This document shows, in pieces, positions 1 through 9,208 of a stretch of DNA of 35,952 nucleotides; within the stretch, counting starts at the first letter, position 1, and the number at the start of each line of letters is the position of its first letter. The position numbers and the translations under genes were made by a program. The DNA is taken from NCBI GenBank assembly GCA_022560025.1, contig JAFISE010000238.1, positions 1 through 35,952 of the forward strand, given 5' to 3'. Under the pieces are notes generated by a model. The model was not told where the DNA came from. It ran no database searches and saw only the letters and a program-made list of their open reading frames with translations. This DNA is from Stagonosporopsis chrysanthemi (Eukaryota > Ascomycota > Dothideomycetes > Pleosporales > Didymellaceae).

Positions 1-2634
1 TTCAACGCTTGGCGGCAGATAGCTGTCAGTCAACGGTACTGCTGGGTACCTCCCTGATGTCTGAGCCAAGTCAAATTTGGCTGACACCTTGTCAATAAAC
101 GAGTCCTGGACTAGCCATATCGCTCCTGCTGTCCAGTCTCTTACTATGCGCACGCCAAGGAACCACTTCAGCTCTCCAAGACATCTCACGCTATAGGCCT
201 CCTGAAGCTGTCTCTCAAACTGGCTGTGATAGCTAAGGTATTGTGGGTGCACAAGGACGACGATATCATCCACGTAGAAGAACACAATCAGCTGATCACT
301 AGTAAATAGACAGGGCACATCCTGTACGTGTCTCAGGCCTAGCCTTATCAGCGTCTGCCTAAGATGCCTGTACCAGAGCAGCGGCGCGTCCTTTAGGCCA
401 TACAAGGCTCGCTTAAGCTCAAGTAGCTCTCCCATCTGTGCGACGAACGGCTCTGGTGTACGTACGTAGACTAGCTGTTCGAGAGGTGCATTTAGGAAGG
501 CATTCAGCACATCATACTGATATGCGTGCAAACCAAAGGCAGCAGCTATTGCCATTAGCAGACGGAACACTCTTGCTGCTAGCGTTGCAGCATATGTGTC
601 TCCCCAGTCATCCTGGAGGTCTCCTCTGACGACTAGCCTTGCCTTGTACTTGTACAGGTAGCCGTCCTCGTCAAATTTGTACGTGAACACCCACTTCAGA
701 GGGAGTATCTGTGCCTCAGCTGCTATAGCTGCTGTGACTGCTGTAGCTGCAAAGCAGCCTTTATCCTTACAGCTAGTGAACTCCGCACGTGCTGCATCCT
801 TGAACTCATGTCCAAATGGATGCTTGTCCAGGTCTCTCCAACGTCGTGGAGGCGGTGGAAGCTTTTCTCTATGCAGTCTTGTGACCGGCTCCTCTCTGAT
901 CAGCTTCTGAGGCTCTGTTGCTTTGACAGCTAACGCAAATGCTGTGAAGTACGTTCCAAGCGTGCTTCGCTGTCTCCGTGACGTCAGGACGTTTGACGCA
1001 TCAATCTGGCTACTAATCTCTTCTCGCCTTGGCGCGTTGTTTGTATGTCGATTAGGAGCCTCGTCGTCAGGTGCTATAGCCTGCCAGCCTCGTGGCAACT
1101 CAACAGCCTCCTGACTGCTCACTGACTGCTCGTTTGGCTCAGGTGTACTATCTGGCGTCGGCAGCCACCTTGCTGTATTCTCCTTGTCCGACTGCTGCTC
1201 TCTCACAGCCTCACCAAGGAGCTGCTGCTCAGCTTGTTCTGCATCTGATTGTCTTACATGTACGTCATCAGCGTCGTGCAGAGCCTGTTCCGTCTCTTGC
1301 TCATTGTCCTGAGTCTTTGGGATATCAATAGTAGCCACTATCTCCTGCAGCTTCTGACGGCTAGGGTAAGCCTCTTCCTTCTTGATAGCTGTCCAGTTCG
1401 ATCCTCTAGTATTCGTGACGTGACAGTTTGAACCTGGGTCTAGTATCCATCTCGTGAGCAACGGCGGCTGAGTCTCGTCAGCTATAGCTGTAGTCTGCAG
1501 CATGGCATTGCAGTGTGTTGTGCTTTGCACTGGCTTGCCGTCGTCCATGCTGATGACCGTCTGTGCCTTGTTTTGTGCCTTGTTCTCTGCTTGGCTACTT
1601 CCTCTAAGCTGAGCCTCAGCCTGTTTCAGTATTCTTGCAATAATACTATCTGCCTTGCGAAGCTTGTTGAACTTCTTCTCAACTGCCTTATCTGGCTGCC
1701 AATTTGGCTGTCTAAGGCTGCTGTTGACGTATGGACAGTCCTTGAACATGTGACTATCTCCGCAGAGGCATATTACGCGTCGTGTAGATCCTTCTGGGGC
1801 TTTCGGGCCGTCTGAGCTGCCTGCCACACCTAGAGTAGCAAATGTGCCAATTGATGAGGCAATTGGACGTGTGCGCCGATAGTAGGACCGAAATTCAGCC
1901 ACAAGATCAGCAGTTGACGTGTACTGCTCTCCTTGCTGTTCCTTCTTGACCAGCTCCTGCAGCTGTGTTGATGCCCAGTTATCATCTAGCCCTCGGATCG
2001 ACAGTATAAAGTCCTCTTGTGATCGATTGCCATCAACCTCTGACATCTTGGCGTCTTTCAGGAGTCTGGTGATCGTCACCCACTCGTCAAGCCAAGAATC
2101 AAGGTTCGCCTTCCGTGGCCTTGTGCACACAGCTCTGTAGCGGCTGCGTAGCTGGTGATTTCGCTCACCTACTGATGGACAGAGGTGCTTCTTGAGCGTC
2201 GTCAGTCGACTATACGGGTCTGCACAGTCGACAATGAGATCTAGATGCCTGACATCAACTGTCCTAGCAATCTCAGAATTAAAGCTCCTTAAGGCCTTCT
2301 CTTTCTGTAGCCATCTTGCCTCGCTACGCTCATACTTCCTCGCCCACACATTGTAGACAGATATCTCTTCAGCAGATAGATCCTCAATATCAATATCTTC
2401 CTGCTCTTCCTCAGATACTTGTGTCTTCTTAAACTTCCACACAGGCTTTTCCTGTGGCTTCTCATCTTGTAGATTCCTTAGCTTCTCTTTTGACAGACCT
2501 GGGTCAACATACGGCCACAAGCCGTCTCTGTCCGCCGTGTCCTTTCTGACGAACAGCCATTTCTCCCAGTCGTCAGGCTTGCTAAGTACAACTGACGTCT
2601 TTGTCACTAGCTGGTCCTGCTCATAAGCACTCAT
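1..2634 (-). CDS. Ty1/copia polyprotein lacking integrase (Gag-PR-RT), 3' end outside window
   Basis: An uninterrupted 878-codon frame runs from ATG at 2634 to the window edge; I checked every codon and found no stop. In order: a Gag region; a zinc knuckle CLCGDSHMFKDC (residues 289-300); a retroviral-type protease site WILDPGSNCHVTN (Asp at residue 399); a 190-residue hydrophilic linker; and an RVT_2 reverse transcriptase with YDVLNAFLNA (Asp 708) and YVDD (residues 787-790). Copia polyproteins normally carry a GAG-pre-integrase HHCC motif and a DDE integrase between protease and RT. Here the protease is followed directly by the linker, so integrase is missing by an in-frame loss. RNase H would lie beyond the window. 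The frame is free of the RIP damage seen elsewhere, which suggests a recent copy. The LTR and primer site lie just upstream. Confidence 0.9.
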   Translation of the reverse strand, partial: MSAYEQDQLVTKTSVVLSKPDDWEKWLFVRKDTADRDGLWPYVDPGLSKEKLRNLQDEKPQEKPVWKFKKTQVSEEEQEDIDIEDLSAEEISVYNVWARKYERSEARWLQKEKALRSFNSEIARTVDVRHLDLIVDCADPYSRLTTLKKHLCPSVGERNHQLRSRYRAVCTRPRKANLDSWLDEWVTITRLLKDAKMSEVDGNRSQEDFILSIRGLDDNWASTQLQELVKKEQQGEQYTSTADLVAEFRSYYRRTRPIASSIGTFATLGVAGSSDGPKAPEGSTRRVICLCGDSHMFKDCPYVNSSLRQPNWQPDKAVEKKFNKLRKADSIIARILKQAEAQLRGSSQAENKAQNKAQTVISMDDGKPVQSTTHCNAMLQTTAIADETQPPLLTRWILDPGSNCHVTNTRGSNWTAIKKEEAYPSRQKLQEIVATIDIPKTQDNEQETEQALHDADDVHVRQSDAEQAEQQLLGEAVREQQSDKENTARWLPTPDSTPEPNEQSVSSQEAVELPRGWQAIAPDDEAPNRHTNNAPRREEISSQIDASNVLTSRRQRSTLGTYFTAFALAVKATEPQKLIREEPVTRLHREKLPPPPRRWRDLDKHPFGHEFKDAARAEFTSCKDKGCFAATAVTAAIAAEAQILPLKWVFTYKFDEDGYLYKYKARLVVRGDLQDDWGDTYAATLAARVFRLLMAIAAAFGLHAYQYDVLNAFLNAPLEQLVYVRTPEPFVAQMGELLELKRALYGLKDAPLLWYRHLRQTLIRLGLRHVQDVPCLFTSDQLIVFFYVDDIVVLVHPQYLSYHSQFERQLQEAYSVRCLGELKWFLGVRIVRDWTAGAIWLVQDSFIDKVSAKFDLAQTSGRYPAVPLTDSYLPPSVE

Positions 2635-2737
2635 CGTGCCCTCTGCAGGTGTAGCTCTTTCTAACGCTTGACAGTACGGTTAACAGCCAGTCGTGTAGGC
2701 TGTATATAAACGGGTGAAACGCAGCGATTAACTGAAG

Positions 2738-2754
2738 GCTTCCGGGCTCATAAC
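2738..2754 (-). other. Copia primer-binding site (half-tRNA-iMet type)
   Basis: Directly inside the LTR, the element strand reads GTTATGAGCCCGGAAGC. This is complementary to the anticodon arm (GGGCTCATAAC) of eukaryotic initiator tRNA-Met. Drosophila copia is known to prime from a 5' half of initiator tRNA-Met, so the position and sequence fit. A nearly identical site (16 of 17 bases) occurs in the TRIM-like element at 7443-7459. Confidence 0.7.
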
Positions 2755-2911
2755 TGTTGCAGCGTAAGCAGCTGCTGAAAATGATGGAAAACTGCGCTTG
2801 TGTTACTTGCTAGCTAGGGAGCGTCAATATATACATGCTCTGAGACGTGCTAGTCCAAGAGAGTCACAGGAGTGACGATCAAGGCCTGTAGGGCCGACTT
2901 GCACCGCAACA
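2755..2911 (-). repeat. 5' LTR of the copia element
   Basis: A 157-bp LTR, read on the minus strand from TGTTGCGG at 2911 to GCAACA at 2755. It is the reverse complement, with few mismatches, of the solo LTR at 6988-7143, which shows the exact ends. The base just right of it (2912-2916, AATAC) should be one copy of the 5-bp target duplication; the other copy lies outside the window. Confidence 0.85.
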
Positions 2912-2962
2912 AATACAAGCGTTGACCCGCAGCACCCACTTGACACTGCTTATGCAGTTACA
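2912..2962 (-). repeat. Terminal fragment of an unidentified repeat (target of the copia insertion)
   Basis: About 50 bp that recur with few changes at 14958-15008. Both copies stop at the same base, where the minus strand begins TGTAACTGC; flanking bases beyond that point differ. The copia element inserted inside this repeat, so the rest of this copy lies left of the window. It is probably the end of another LTR or TIR element. Confidence 0.55.
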
Positions 2963-3656
2963 TTATGCGTGCTGGATTGTCCTAGATTTATATGGTGGCT
3001 GGATAGCTGCCGATCAAGCGTTAGCTGTTGTAATGGTGAAGATTGAGATGCGAATCAGGGTTGAACAGCGCAGCCGGCCTCTTTGTTTTGGGCAGGAGGA
3101 TTGAGACCAGGTGAGAAAGGTAAGAGGTACTTCTATTCAAAGCGCTTTGTGGGCTTTGCTGTGGTCAGAGAGACTGTGCAGTGCTTTGAGCTGGGCACAA
3201 AGGCCGAGGTGTTGAGCAGTGTAGAAAGAATGCAGATAATGAGGCGTTATTATTGTGCAGCGAGAATCTAGCGATGAAGTGCGATCCTTCCAGAACATCT
3301 TTGCCATCAATACTCGCATTCTGGTTCTGGAGAACCTTGGCAAAAATGTCAAGCGGCTAGTTACTGTGATGGTTATGAGAAGCAGATCACGTGTTGGTGG
3401 TCTGGTGTTGCTTCCTCATCTTATAGAGCATCTCTTGCCTCAGCTGCATTACAGATACGTCATGTAAATAGACCCGACTGCAGCTTCGTAGAGAGCAGAA
3501 CAACACAACAAAAAACAGAATAGCAGAATACATGAAATTGCATTCACCGCTACAGTTACTGATCTGAAGACCCTCCGCCACCATAAGAAAGAGCTTGAAG
3601 GATCTTATTTCACACTGTGTGGCTCAATCGAGAGTCTTCAGGCGCGCCAACGCACA
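2963..3656. other. No intact gene; possible upstream remnant of the next pseudogene
   Basis: The frame of the 3657 gene stays protein-like upstream: it is open back to about 3490 and again at 3240-3464, separated by a TAA and a TAG. This could be an earlier part of the same decayed gene or chance. Nothing else is supported here. Confidence 0.35.
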
Positions 3657-4289
3657 ATGTCTTACTACCCTGCAGTCCAATCCCAAGGGCTAATTCAGCC
3701 GCCCGTGGAAGAGAATGAGGTGCCGATCTCCAGCTATTGCGAAGAGTCGCATCGCAAACTAATCGCAGCTGCACTCAAGACTGCTGGGGTGTACTACGAG
3801 AACCCCGGGGCCAACCGTACAGAGGAAACGTACGACAATGCCTTGCAGTCCAAGATCAAAGAGGCACACAGCGTCCTGAATATATTGAAGCCGCCGCAGA
3901 ACGACGTCGAGGTGCTCAAGAATGCGTTGGAGGCACACCGCACCGTTCAATGCAATTTTGAGGAGTTCTCAATAGCCGCGGATGGATTGCATTTCCAGTA
4001 CAACGACTTGATCTACGAAAATCTGCGTGAAACTTTTTCCCCAGAGGTTCACAATGTCTCTGAGGCTGTACTTGAGGCTGCGAAGGAAGAGCTTCGCAAA
4101 CCAAACGGCAAGAATCACACGTACGGCAATGCGCTATGACAGCAAGCAGCGTTGGTGAACCTAGAGGATGTCGTAATGCGCATCCATTGTGAGAAGTGGA
4201 GTATGCTGGAGCACCAGGATGTGGCGGCCAGCGCAATGATTGATCAGCCGCTGGTGCAGCTGCTTCAGATAACCATTGAGCGATCTTAG
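3657..4289 (+). pseudogene. Unknown helical protein with an in-frame TGA
   Basis: ATG at 3657 opens a 160-codon frame ending at TGA (4137-4139). The same frame then continues with protein-like sequence (starts QQAALVNLEDVVMRI) to TAG at 4287-4289, giving 210 sense-length codons with one interruption. A CGA-to-TGA transition would explain the stop. The product is rich in Glu, Ala and Leu, looks alpha-helical, and has no motif I recognise. The frame is also open upstream of the ATG for about 160 bp (containing KTLRHHKKELEGSYF), so the true gene may start earlier. Alternatively it is a 160-aa intact gene and the downstream stretch is untranslated. Family unknown. Confidence 0.45.
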
Positions 4290-4902
4290 AGTCTGGAACT
4301 GTGTATTGCAGTAGGTTGATCTTTCAACAAGGCCGAATTAATGCGTGCGAATGCAATTTATGCATGCAATACAGTTCAAATTGTTACAACACTAAGCCGT
4401 AAGCAGATAAGAAATGAAAGCGTGATCAGCATCATCACTCTTGATCAGGCAACGGTAGCCCTTTTACCGCTACATCAATTCGTCACCTACCACAGCAAGT
4501 GGCTTTTGTAGACGTTGACAGATTCACGGATAAATTTGGATCGTGCGGAGCCGCGAGCTTGTCCTTTGTATTCGTCCTGATTCAGTGTGCTAGCTGGGGT
4601 ATCTTCACTCTGTACGACATTGATAGCCTACGGTATCCACTTAAAAGTGTATTGCTCCATCTGCGTTATATAAAAGTAAATGCAATGACTTTCAAGATAA
4701 AGAGTGACACTGTTCTAGCAAGGTTGCACCATCAGCATTATGTGAACATGGGTCTGAAACTGCCAAGAAATTGTCGCTCCCAATACTTGAAATCGTTGTA
4801 GCACATGCACGGATCCTATAGTGTCACATCAATGATTCCGACCGCTCCAACCCCTCAACACTATACAGCTTTTCTCATACCGATGCACACAACCTGAAAG
4901 CC
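4290..4902. other. Intergenic, no supported gene
   Basis: A frame at 4499-4801 lacks an ATG start and shows no protein-like features. The last 100 bases before 4903 are C/T- and A-rich, as expected of a fungal 5' untranslated region. Confidence 0.5.
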
Positions 4903-5598
4903 ATGTCATACAATTATGCAGACGAAGCAACCAAGGGGATGAAAGAGCTAAGAATCTCTTCCGATATCAATTCATCCAGCTCGAAAACTACGTCATCCGA
5001 CCCAGCAGACGAAGAAGAAGCCATCAAGGGACTGGAAAAGCTTAGCACCTGGTGCTCTGAGGAGAATGTATCAGCAAGCGAAACAGGGACCGCAAAGCCC
5101 CGCGACCCAACGTCGTACGCCTTAGGAATGATATCGGTCGAAAGGCGCGTAATGGACGCTAAAATCCGAACGAGAACCACCTACGCAGAGCCCGGTTGCT
5201 TCTACGCAGCAACGAATCTCAAAACCACTACCCTTTTACCCTGTGTGTGGACCGTCGAAGCAAACACGCTCAAGATCGCCGTCGAGTCTGCCTCGCATCC
5301 AGTGCCCAAGGACGTGGACCTGGAACAGGTAGCCTTCATTCACTCCGTGATATGCCAATCTCAGCTCCCGGAGGGCGAGAAAGACGGCACATGCACGCGA
5401 ATTCGCTCCGTCTCCCTGCTGATGCTTAACGACTGACTGGGACCAGTACCGATCATTGAGCCTGCGAACACCTTCGCTTTGCACACGCCGCCGGCATCGA
5501 CGGCCAAATCGAGCACTGTCTGGATCAGGACCATGGATGAAGATATTACATTACACATGATAAAAAGGAGAAAGGCACAATTTTTGCATCAAATGTAA
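4903..5598 (+). pseudogene. Unknown acidic protein with an in-frame TGA
   Basis: ATG at 4903 opens a 177-codon frame that ends at TGA (5434-5436). The same frame continues with plausible protein sequence (LGPVPIIEPANTFALHTPP, later MDEDITLHMIKRRK) to TAA at 5596-5598, so a 231-residue product with one nonsense codon is likely; CGA to TGA is the simplest change. The N-terminal 70 residues are Ser/Glu-rich and low in complexity; the middle (ALGMISVERRVMDAKIRTR onward) looks folded. I recognise no domain. Start choice rests on the pyrimidine-rich leader and absence of earlier in-frame ATG. It could instead be a functional 177-aa gene. Confidence 0.5.
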
Positions 5599-6937
5599 AG
5601 CTTCTTTGGACCAACGCCAATCGGTCGAGCTCGGCGGAGACCGCTGGGTAGCGGTGAGAATACAAGTGGGGGGTCTGTGCATGGGCTGACGTCGGAAAAG
5701 TGTCTTGCACATCAAGATGGGCCTGCAGTAGTGCATCATCGACGAGATGATCCTGTGCGTCTTGACAGCTGACTTCGACGGATTGAGGAGACCGGCAACA
5801 TTCGCCCACGCGCCGTTTGGGGCCACACGTCAGTGACACATTCGCTCTGCCGCCATGTTGATGGTAGTCGACACAAGTAGCATACTGCGGCGCCGTAACT
5901 CTTGTTGGAAATCCCAGGCTTGTTAGGCGGACAAAGGAGGACATGGTCCAGGGGAGAGGAAGGTGGAAAGAGATTTGACATGCTCAAGGACGGAGACAAA
6001 GATGAGTGAGACGCTAAAGGAATTCCTCCCCAGGCAGACACCTCTCGTGGCCGAGCTTCACGAAGACCCGGGCGTGGGCTTGCGTCGTATGATAGACGGA
6101 CAAGAATACAAACTCTCACTGTTGGAAATGCACAACCTTGAAACTCTTTCCGCAACAAAGTGAAAAAAAAACATGCATTCTAGCACTGGTATTGAGCTAG
6201 TCTTGCAGAAGCCGAGATGTAGGCAGGAGGGAGTGCAGCAACTCGTGGATTCAAGCAAAACAGTCGATGTCATCTTACGTTGCACTACAAACCGCGAACA
6301 ACGCTATACTCGAGCCACCTCATCAAGACCAAGGTGCAGAGGATGCCTTTTAAAAACGTTTGCAGCAGGAGCCTACACAGCGTGTAGCCTACTTCTAAAC
6401 GAAAAAGCGCTATCCATCCGTCGAACACCCAACGTAAACCAAAGAACCGCATCGAAACAAGCTCGTTCGGGTGCGCAATCCGGATACTGATCGAAGAAGC
6501 ATGATAAACCACAAAGCCTTATCTATCCGCTGTTTCTGACATGCAATACGTACAAGTACTCTGGAGTGGGATGTGTGGTGCGAAGTGAAGCGTGATGTGA
6601 GTGAAATATACTGTGCAGTGGAGTGAAGTCAAGGAAACTGAACTGCGTCAAGTATAGAGGCTGTGCATGCAATAATCCTCCGTCTATCTATGCTTACCTA
6701 GATAGATACAGACGATATGCCTCTCCTCTCGCTTCTCCCCCCTCCTTCCTCTTCCGCCCAGACCCAGCCATCGTCCGCCATCCGCGACTAGCACATCTCC
6801 CACTGTCACCGTCATCAGCATATCACCAGCAGATCTCTCGCCACTGCCGCCGCCGCCACCATCAGCGCCGCACTGCACAAGCAAGAAAGAGGGGGAAGCG
6901 GCTTTGTGGTGTGGGGCCGCGTGGTACTATACTCTAC
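5599..6937. other. No supported gene
   Basis: Several overlapping short frames on both strands, none with protein-like composition over more than about 60 codons. The stretch 6840-6890 is a CCG-rich run. The right end is the TCTAC target duplication (6933-6937) of the miniature LTR element. Confidence 0.5.
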
Positions 6938-7173
6938 TGTAACGGTCAAAAAGACCGGCCTTCTTGCCATTCTAGCTTGAAGGTATATGTTGCGGTGCAA
7001 GTCGGCCCTACAGGCCTTGATCGTCACTCCTGTGACTCTCCTGGACTAGCACGTCTCAGAGCATGTATATATTGACGCTCTCTAGCTAGCAAGTAACAGA
7101 GGCGCAGTTTCCATCATTTTCAGCGGCTGCTCACGCCGCAACAGTATATATAGTTGTATTTCGTACGGTTACA
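6938..7173 (-). repeat. 3' LTR of the TRIM-like element, split by a solo LTR
   Basis: Two parts, 6938-6987 and 7149-7173, add up to exactly the 75 bp of the uninterrupted LTR at 7460-7534. The interruption is a copia-family solo LTR with its GTATA target duplication. Confidence 0.85.
6988..7143 (+). repeat. Solo LTR of the copia family, nested in the TRIM LTR
   Basis: 156 bp, TGTTGCGG..CCGCAACA (8-bp perfect inverted ends), flanked by the direct duplication GTATA (6983-6987 and 7144-7148). It matches the LTR at 2755-2911 in reverse orientation. The uninterrupted site exists at 7460-7534 in the same window, so insertion and duplication can be read directly. LTR-LTR recombination presumably removed the interior. 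Confidence 0.9.
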
Positions 7174-7182
7174 CACCCCCCC
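7174..7182 (-). other. Polypurine tract of the TRIM-like element
   Basis: On the minus strand a run of seven G followed by TG lies immediately before the 3' LTR start TGTAACC. Position and purine content fit the plus-strand primer of LTR retrotransposons. Confidence 0.5.
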
Positions 7183-7442
7183 AGCTGCGGTGACCAACCA
7201 AAGCTGCAATATTTTTGTGCGTAGACGTGCCTTACTAGTCTGACTTTAGGTTATGCAATGCTCCCTGTGGGTCGCTCTTTGGCTCTTTCTGGCCCTTAGC
7301 TCCCTGGAGATCCAGTAGCCTCTCTAGCATTAGACCGTGTCGTATAATAAATAAACAGTTGTTGGTAAAAGCGGGGTTCGAACGCGGGGTATAATGAATT
7401 TCTTGGCAGCTGACAACGTCGTGCGCAGTATGTACCGCTGCG

Positions 7443-7459
7443 GCATCCGGGCTCATAAC
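7443..7459 (-). other. Primer-binding site of the TRIM-like element
   Basis: Adjoins the 5' LTR on the minus strand and is complementary to the anticodon arm of initiator tRNA-Met. It differs from the copia site at 2738-2754 at one of 17 positions. Confidence 0.65.
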
Positions 7460-7534
7460 TGTAACGGTCAAAAAGACCGGCCTTCTTGCCATTCTAGCTT
7501 GAAGGTATATATAGTTGTATTTCGTACGGTTACA
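7460..7534 (-). repeat. 5' LTR of the TRIM-like element (75 bp, uninterrupted)
   Basis: Minus-strand ends are TGTAACCG and CCGTTACA. It serves as the empty-site reference for the copia solo-LTR insertion in the other LTR. Confidence 0.8.
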
Positions 7535-7904
7535 TCTACTGTATGGGCCATTGTACGGCGCCGCCGTTACAGAGGTTGAAGGTAGAGGGATACTGTGCGG
7601 TGCAGGACTCGGCCACGTCGCCATCGCCACCCACAACATCTGCCACCTCCAGCTCGCTCTCCCGCTCACCAACCACACCGCGGACAGGAAACCCAGGGAA
7701 CCGCTCCCCTCCTCCCTCGCTCCGCCACCCCACGCCCTCCATACCCTCACACAGTGCCCACATAACCCCGTGCATCAGTTTTTCCGCATCCGTCTCGGCG
7801 GCATGGGCCGGGTAACCAATGTCGCGGAGGTGGGTGAGGGCGGTGTGCGAGATGCCGGAGCGTTCACCGCCTTTGAAGCAACCCCAGAGGGACTTGAGGG
7901 GATG

Positions 7905-7986
7905 CTGAAACAAAAGTCAGTATACAGAGCTGGAAGGAGGGCTACCTGAAGGAGAGCGAGGCTGAACAGTGAACTTAGAGACTTAC
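7905..7986 (-). other. Spliceosomal intron of the 484-codon gene
   Basis: Donor GTAAGT at 7986-7981, acceptor TTTCAG ending at 7905, CTGAC about a dozen bases before the acceptor. It joins LVLLH to HPLKSLWG in phase 0. Confidence 0.7.
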
Positions 7987-8370
7987 ATGCAGCAGCACGA
8001 GCGAGCCCAGTCCGATCCTCTTCGCAATCCACGCGTACCGTGAGCCCTCGGCGCGCCAGTGACTGAAAACCTTCTTGAAACTCTGCTCGTCGCTGATCTC
8101 CTCCGGCAGGAAGACCGCAAGATCCTCGTTTAGCTCAGCAAGCTGCTTATTGCTAATTTTGGAGACGCGGCAGTCGGCTGCGACGGTGACGGCCGTAGTG
8201 GTGGCACGCTCATGCGCAATGAGGCTGAAGAAGATGCGCATGGCGATGCGCATGACGTCTGTGCAGAAGGCATCTTTGTCGAGCTTGAAGGTGTAGAGAA
8301 CTCTGCGGCGGAGCTCGGTCGCGGTGGTAGGGCAGAGCGCAGTCTGGATGTTTTGGAGGCTGTTAAGGAA

Positions 8371-8504
8371 TGTAACGGTTGGGCTCTGCCCAGGCCTACT
8401 CTAGTACGAGTTAGAATAGCTTGTGTATAGGCGGGCATATAAGCAGCTCAGCCCACGTCAATAGTCAATGCAGCGCAGTCCTCCTCTCTCTCTACACCGT
8501 TACA
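8371..8504 (+). repeat. Solo LTR (134-bp family), copy A, inside a gene
   Basis: TGTAACGG..CCGTTACA ends, perfect 5-bp duplication AGGAA at 8366-8370 and 8505-8509. It matches 10139-10272 in reverse complement with five differences, all transitions. A TATA-like CATATAAG lies inside. No internal domain of the parent element is in the window. The ends resemble those of the TRIM LTR, so the two may be related. Confidence 0.9.
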
Positions 8505-9208
8505 AGGAAGAGGGATGGGTCGCGGAGGGATATCTTCTCGGCCCGGCTCAGGCTATGGAACACGTCTGAACGCTGGAGGCGAAGGAACTTGCCCCACCAC
8601 TGGTGGGCGGAGTTAGATCCGGGGACAGCCGTGAATGTTGGTGTAGGCGTCGGCGATGTAGTGATCATGGTACGCTTTTTGCGGTTTTGGGGCGTTGAGG
8701 ACGTCTCCCATGATATCGGACGTTTGCGCTTGATCGAAGCAATGGGTGTTATCTCGAAGCCCTTTGTCCTCACAAGAGTTTTGAATAAAGTCGAGTCTGG
8801 GTCTCGCCACCACTGCAGGAATATGCTGATGTTCAGTTGATCGTCAACCCAAGCTGTCGGGCTGCCGAGTGCGACGTCTGACAGAAGCTGGTCTTACAAG
8901 CACGAGGGTGAGCGCGGGGTGTCGCAGGGTGGAGTCTCGCTCGCTGGCGGATGAGTGAGGGACGCCGTCTCCAGAGGCTGCGACTGGGTTTGCGACATGG
9001 CGATGGAAGTGGGAGACTGAACGGACAGGGTCACGTAAGATAATGACTGGTCGAAGCCGGAGTCGTCTACGTGAGCAGGAAAGGATAGCGGCGTGGGCGG
9101 GGCATGTGTTGGCTAGGCCGTTCCCTGGTACCCTGGATCAAGACTACGCATGAACCGTTCGAAGTCTTGGTCCGCCCACGGCAGCTGAGCATCGAGCGAG
9201 ACGGCCAT

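Larger units (their letters stand above)
6938..7534 (-). mobile_element. TRIM-like miniature LTR retrotransposon with nested copia solo LTR
   Basis: Two identical-family 75-bp LTRs (TG..CA ends) bracket a 286-bp non-coding interior. Flanks carry a perfect 5-bp target duplication TCTAC (6933-6937 and 7535-7539). Read on the minus strand, the 5' LTR (7534-7460) is followed at once by GTTATGAGCCCGGATGC, a half-initiator-tRNA-Met primer site like that of the copia element, and the 3' LTR is preceded by a G-run polypurine tract (GGGGGGGTG, 7182-7174). It encodes no protein. Without the nested 156-bp solo LTR plus duplicated GTATA, its original size is 436 bp. It must be moved in trans, plausibly by a copia element with the same primer site. 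Confidence 0.8.
7536..9208 (-). pseudogene. Unknown 484-codon gene broken by a solo LTR and two nonsense codons
   Basis: The minus-strand frame begins with ATG at 9208 (first residues MAVSLDAQLPWADQDF). It holds TAG at 9115-9113 and TAA at 8896-8894, both explicable as CAG/CAA to TAG/TAA, and stays in frame to 8505. There a 134-bp solo LTR with AGGAA duplication (8366-8504) interrupts it; excising LTR plus one AGGAA restores the frame exactly (SLFL then NSLQNIQ). The frame continues to 7987, a GTAAGT..TTTCAG intron spans 7986-7905 (82 bp, branch-like CTGAC), and exon 2 runs from 7904 to TAG at 7538-7536. Total without LTR and intron is 1,452 nt, an exact multiple of three. Visible parts: a Pro/Ser/Thr-rich N-terminal third, QWWGKFLRLQ, then a helical domain. 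No family recognised. The stop codon overlaps the TRIM target duplication. Confidence 0.7.

Noticed and set aside
438..2140. Several plus-strand frames of 60-100 codons
   Set aside because: They lie on the opposite strand of the continuous copia frame and mirror its codon pattern; many lack ATG.
6623..7075. 150-codon plus-strand frame
   Set aside because: Runs into the TRIM LTR and solo LTR and has low-complexity Arg/His/Pro composition.
7363..7391. tRNA-like GGTTCGAAC sequence inside the TRIM interior
   Set aside because: It resembles a T-arm or a plant-type primer site (TGGTAAAAGCGGGGTTCGAAC), but the stem does not pair, the acceptor part is too short for a tRNA, and it is not next to an LTR. 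No tRNA is called.
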